Shown: one piece after another, positions 5,306-6,426 of the stretch
How positions within the stretch are numbered: position 1 is the first letter of the stretch
How the letters are laid out: each line of letters begins with the position of its first letter
From: an uncultured Salinimicrobium sp.
GTDB taxonomy: Bacteria > Bacteroidota > Bacteroidia > Flavobacteriales > Flavobacteriaceae
Assembly: GCA_946887025.1 (NCBI GenBank)
Contig: CAMPJY010000134.1
Location: forward strand, 1-6,426
Length of the DNA stretch: 6,426 bases
Reading direction: 5' to 3'
Translations under genes and position numbers: made by a program
Notes under the pieces: model-generated
What the model was told of the DNA's origin: nothing
The model's database searches: none
Seen by the model: the letters and a program-made list of their open reading frames with translations, nothing else

Positions 5306-6426
5306 ATGAAATTAAGACTACTATGCTTTCTCGCGAGCCTGCTGTTCAGCAGCGTTGGATTCGCACAAGGAACAAAGACCATTACCGGGACAATAGTGGA
5401 TGCTACGCAGATGCCGTTGCCGGGTGCGCAGTTAAAAGTTGTCGATAAGGAAATTTTTGCTGTGACTGATTTTGATGGAAATTTCACGCTGGAAAACGTG
5501 GAAGTAGGGGATGTAGTGCAGGTAACTTTTCTCGGTTTTAAGTCTCAGGACCTAACTATAGGAGAGGCCGACAATTACGTGATCACCCTTGAAGAAGATG
5601 CTGCCCAGCTTGAGGAAGTGGTGGTAGTAGGGTATGGTACCCAGAAAAAAGCTGATCTGACAGGGGCTATTACCACTGTTTCTTCGGAGGATATAAGCAG
5701 GACCCCAACGGGATCTGCCATGGAGGCTTTGCAGGGAAAGGTTGCAGGTCTTCAGATAGTCAGTAGCGGGGGACCCGGTAGTGGTCCTACCGTAAGGATC
5801 AGGGGTATAGGTTCCTATACCAGTGGCGCTTCAAATCCATTGTATGTGGTGGATGGGATGTTCTTCGATGACATCAGTTTCCTTAATACCAATGACATTG
5901 AATCCATGTCCGTATTAAAGGATGCCTCGGCCTCTGCAATTTATGGGGTTAGGGCTGCCAATGGGGTGGTGATCATAGAAACCAAATCAGGGAATTATAA
6001 TATGAAGCCTGAAATCACTTATGATGGATATACTGGATTCCACCGTGCGCAGAACGTTGTAAAAATGGCCAATACAGAGCAGTTTTCCACAATTGTAAGG
6101 GAATCAGGCTCGGCGCCGGACCAGCAATTCCTGGAGAATGCGATGCAGCGCTATGGACGTAGCCGTATCAATCCCAATGTTCCTGCCGTGAATACGGACT
6201 GGTATGAGGAAATCCTGAGATTTGGATTGGTCCAAAGCCATAGTCTGAGCGCAATGGGAGGTGGTGACAGAGCCACGTATTCTATAGGTGCCAACTATTT
6301 TGCGGAAGAGGGAATTCTGGATATGAAGAATGAGTACGAAAGATTTAACTTAAGAAGTAAACTCGAATTTGAGGTCAGCGATCGTCTGACTATTGGGGGA
6401 AATGCCATTCTAAGTAATGCTACCCG
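5306..6426 (+). CDS. SusC-like TonB-dependent outer-membrane receptor, 3' end outside window
   Basis: The N-terminal 373 residues of a SusC/RagA-type receptor, which imports oligosaccharides through the outer membrane using TonB energy and normally works with a SusD lipoprotein encoded next. The ATG at 5306 opens a clear signal peptide (MKLRLLCFLASLLFSSVGFA, cleavage before Q21). Residues about 25-100 form a carboxypeptidase-regulatory-like beta domain (ITGTIVDATQMPLPGA, then TDFDGNF). The TonB-box-like LEEVVVVGYG is at 102-111. The plug follows, with LQGKVAGLQI, VRIRGIGSY, NPLYVVDG and the SusC signature KDASASAIYG-VRAANGVVIIETKSG at 205-229. Many family members have YGSRAANG; here the Ser is Val. 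The barrel begins after about 235. The family is usually about 1000 residues, so roughly two thirds is missing. No frameshift or stop is seen. The A-rich stretch before the ATG lacks a Shine-Dalgarno, as usual in this phylum. Confidence 0.95.
   Translation, partial: MKLRLLCFLASLLFSSVGFAQGTKTITGTIVDATQMPLPGAQLKVVDKEIFAVTDFDGNFTLENVEVGDVVQVTFLGFKSQDLTIGEADNYVITLEEDAAQLEEVVVVGYGTQKKADLTGAITTVSSEDISRTPTGSAMEALQGKVAGLQIVSSGGPGSGPTVRIRGIGSYTSGASNPLYVVDGMFFDDISFLNTNDIESMSVLKDASASAIYGVRAANGVVIIETKSGNYNMKPEITYDGYTGFHRAQNVVKMANTEQFSTIVRESGSAPDQQFLENAMQRYGRSRINPNVPAVNTDWYEEILRFGLVQSHSLSAMGGGDRATYSIGANYFAEEGILDMKNEYERFNLRSKLEFEVSDRLTIGGNAILSNAT

Noticed and set aside
5287..5487. 66-codon minus-strand ORF over the susC-like start
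   Set aside because: Antisense to the signal peptide and N-terminal beta domain of a clear receptor gene.

Overview
The window looks like a marine-type Flavobacteriia/Bacteroidota chromosome. Supporting signs are an outer-membrane SusC-type TonB-dependent receptor, a Y_Y_Y-domain membrane sensor with a LuxR-type helix-turn-helix, a lipoprotein sulfatase, promoter motifs of the Bacteroidota TTTG / TAnnTTTG type, A/T-rich sequence without Shine-Dalgarno sites before the starts, and the short intergenic repeats often seen in this group. I cannot name the genus.

Layout: (1) 1-69, minus strand: a tRNA-Asn(GUU) cut at its 3' end by the window edge, with a good TAnnTTTG promoter at about 94-125. 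(2) 70-253: a spacer with a run of 7-bp repeats and a 21-bp imperfect tandem repeat. (3) 254-1933, minus strand: a Cys-type S1 formylglycine sulfatase with a lipoprotein signal. (4) 1934-2018: a short divergent promoter region. (5) 2019-4754, plus strand (or from ATG 1932/1935): a SusR-like one-component sensor/regulator with signal peptide, periplasmic propeller, Y_Y_Y domain, one membrane segment, coiled coil and HTH. (6) 4755-5305: a 551-bp intergenic region holding a striking 11-bp-phased repeat array (three inverted copies, a 6-bp gap, five direct copies), a 9-bp direct repeat and candidate promoters. (7) 5306 to the end, plus strand: the first 373 codons of a SusC-like receptor.

Together this is the regulatory edge of a polysaccharide utilisation locus (PUL), probably for a sulfated glycan. 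The inferred logic is that the receptor (with a SusD partner expected just past the window) imports oligosaccharides, the sulfatase removes sulfate esters, and the membrane-bound regulator senses a periplasmic sugar and switches on the SusC operon through sites in the long intergenic region.

The most interesting item is the 11-bp array at 4882-4975. Its core ATGnTTnT is invariant in all eight copies, and it sits between the regulator and the transporter it probably controls.
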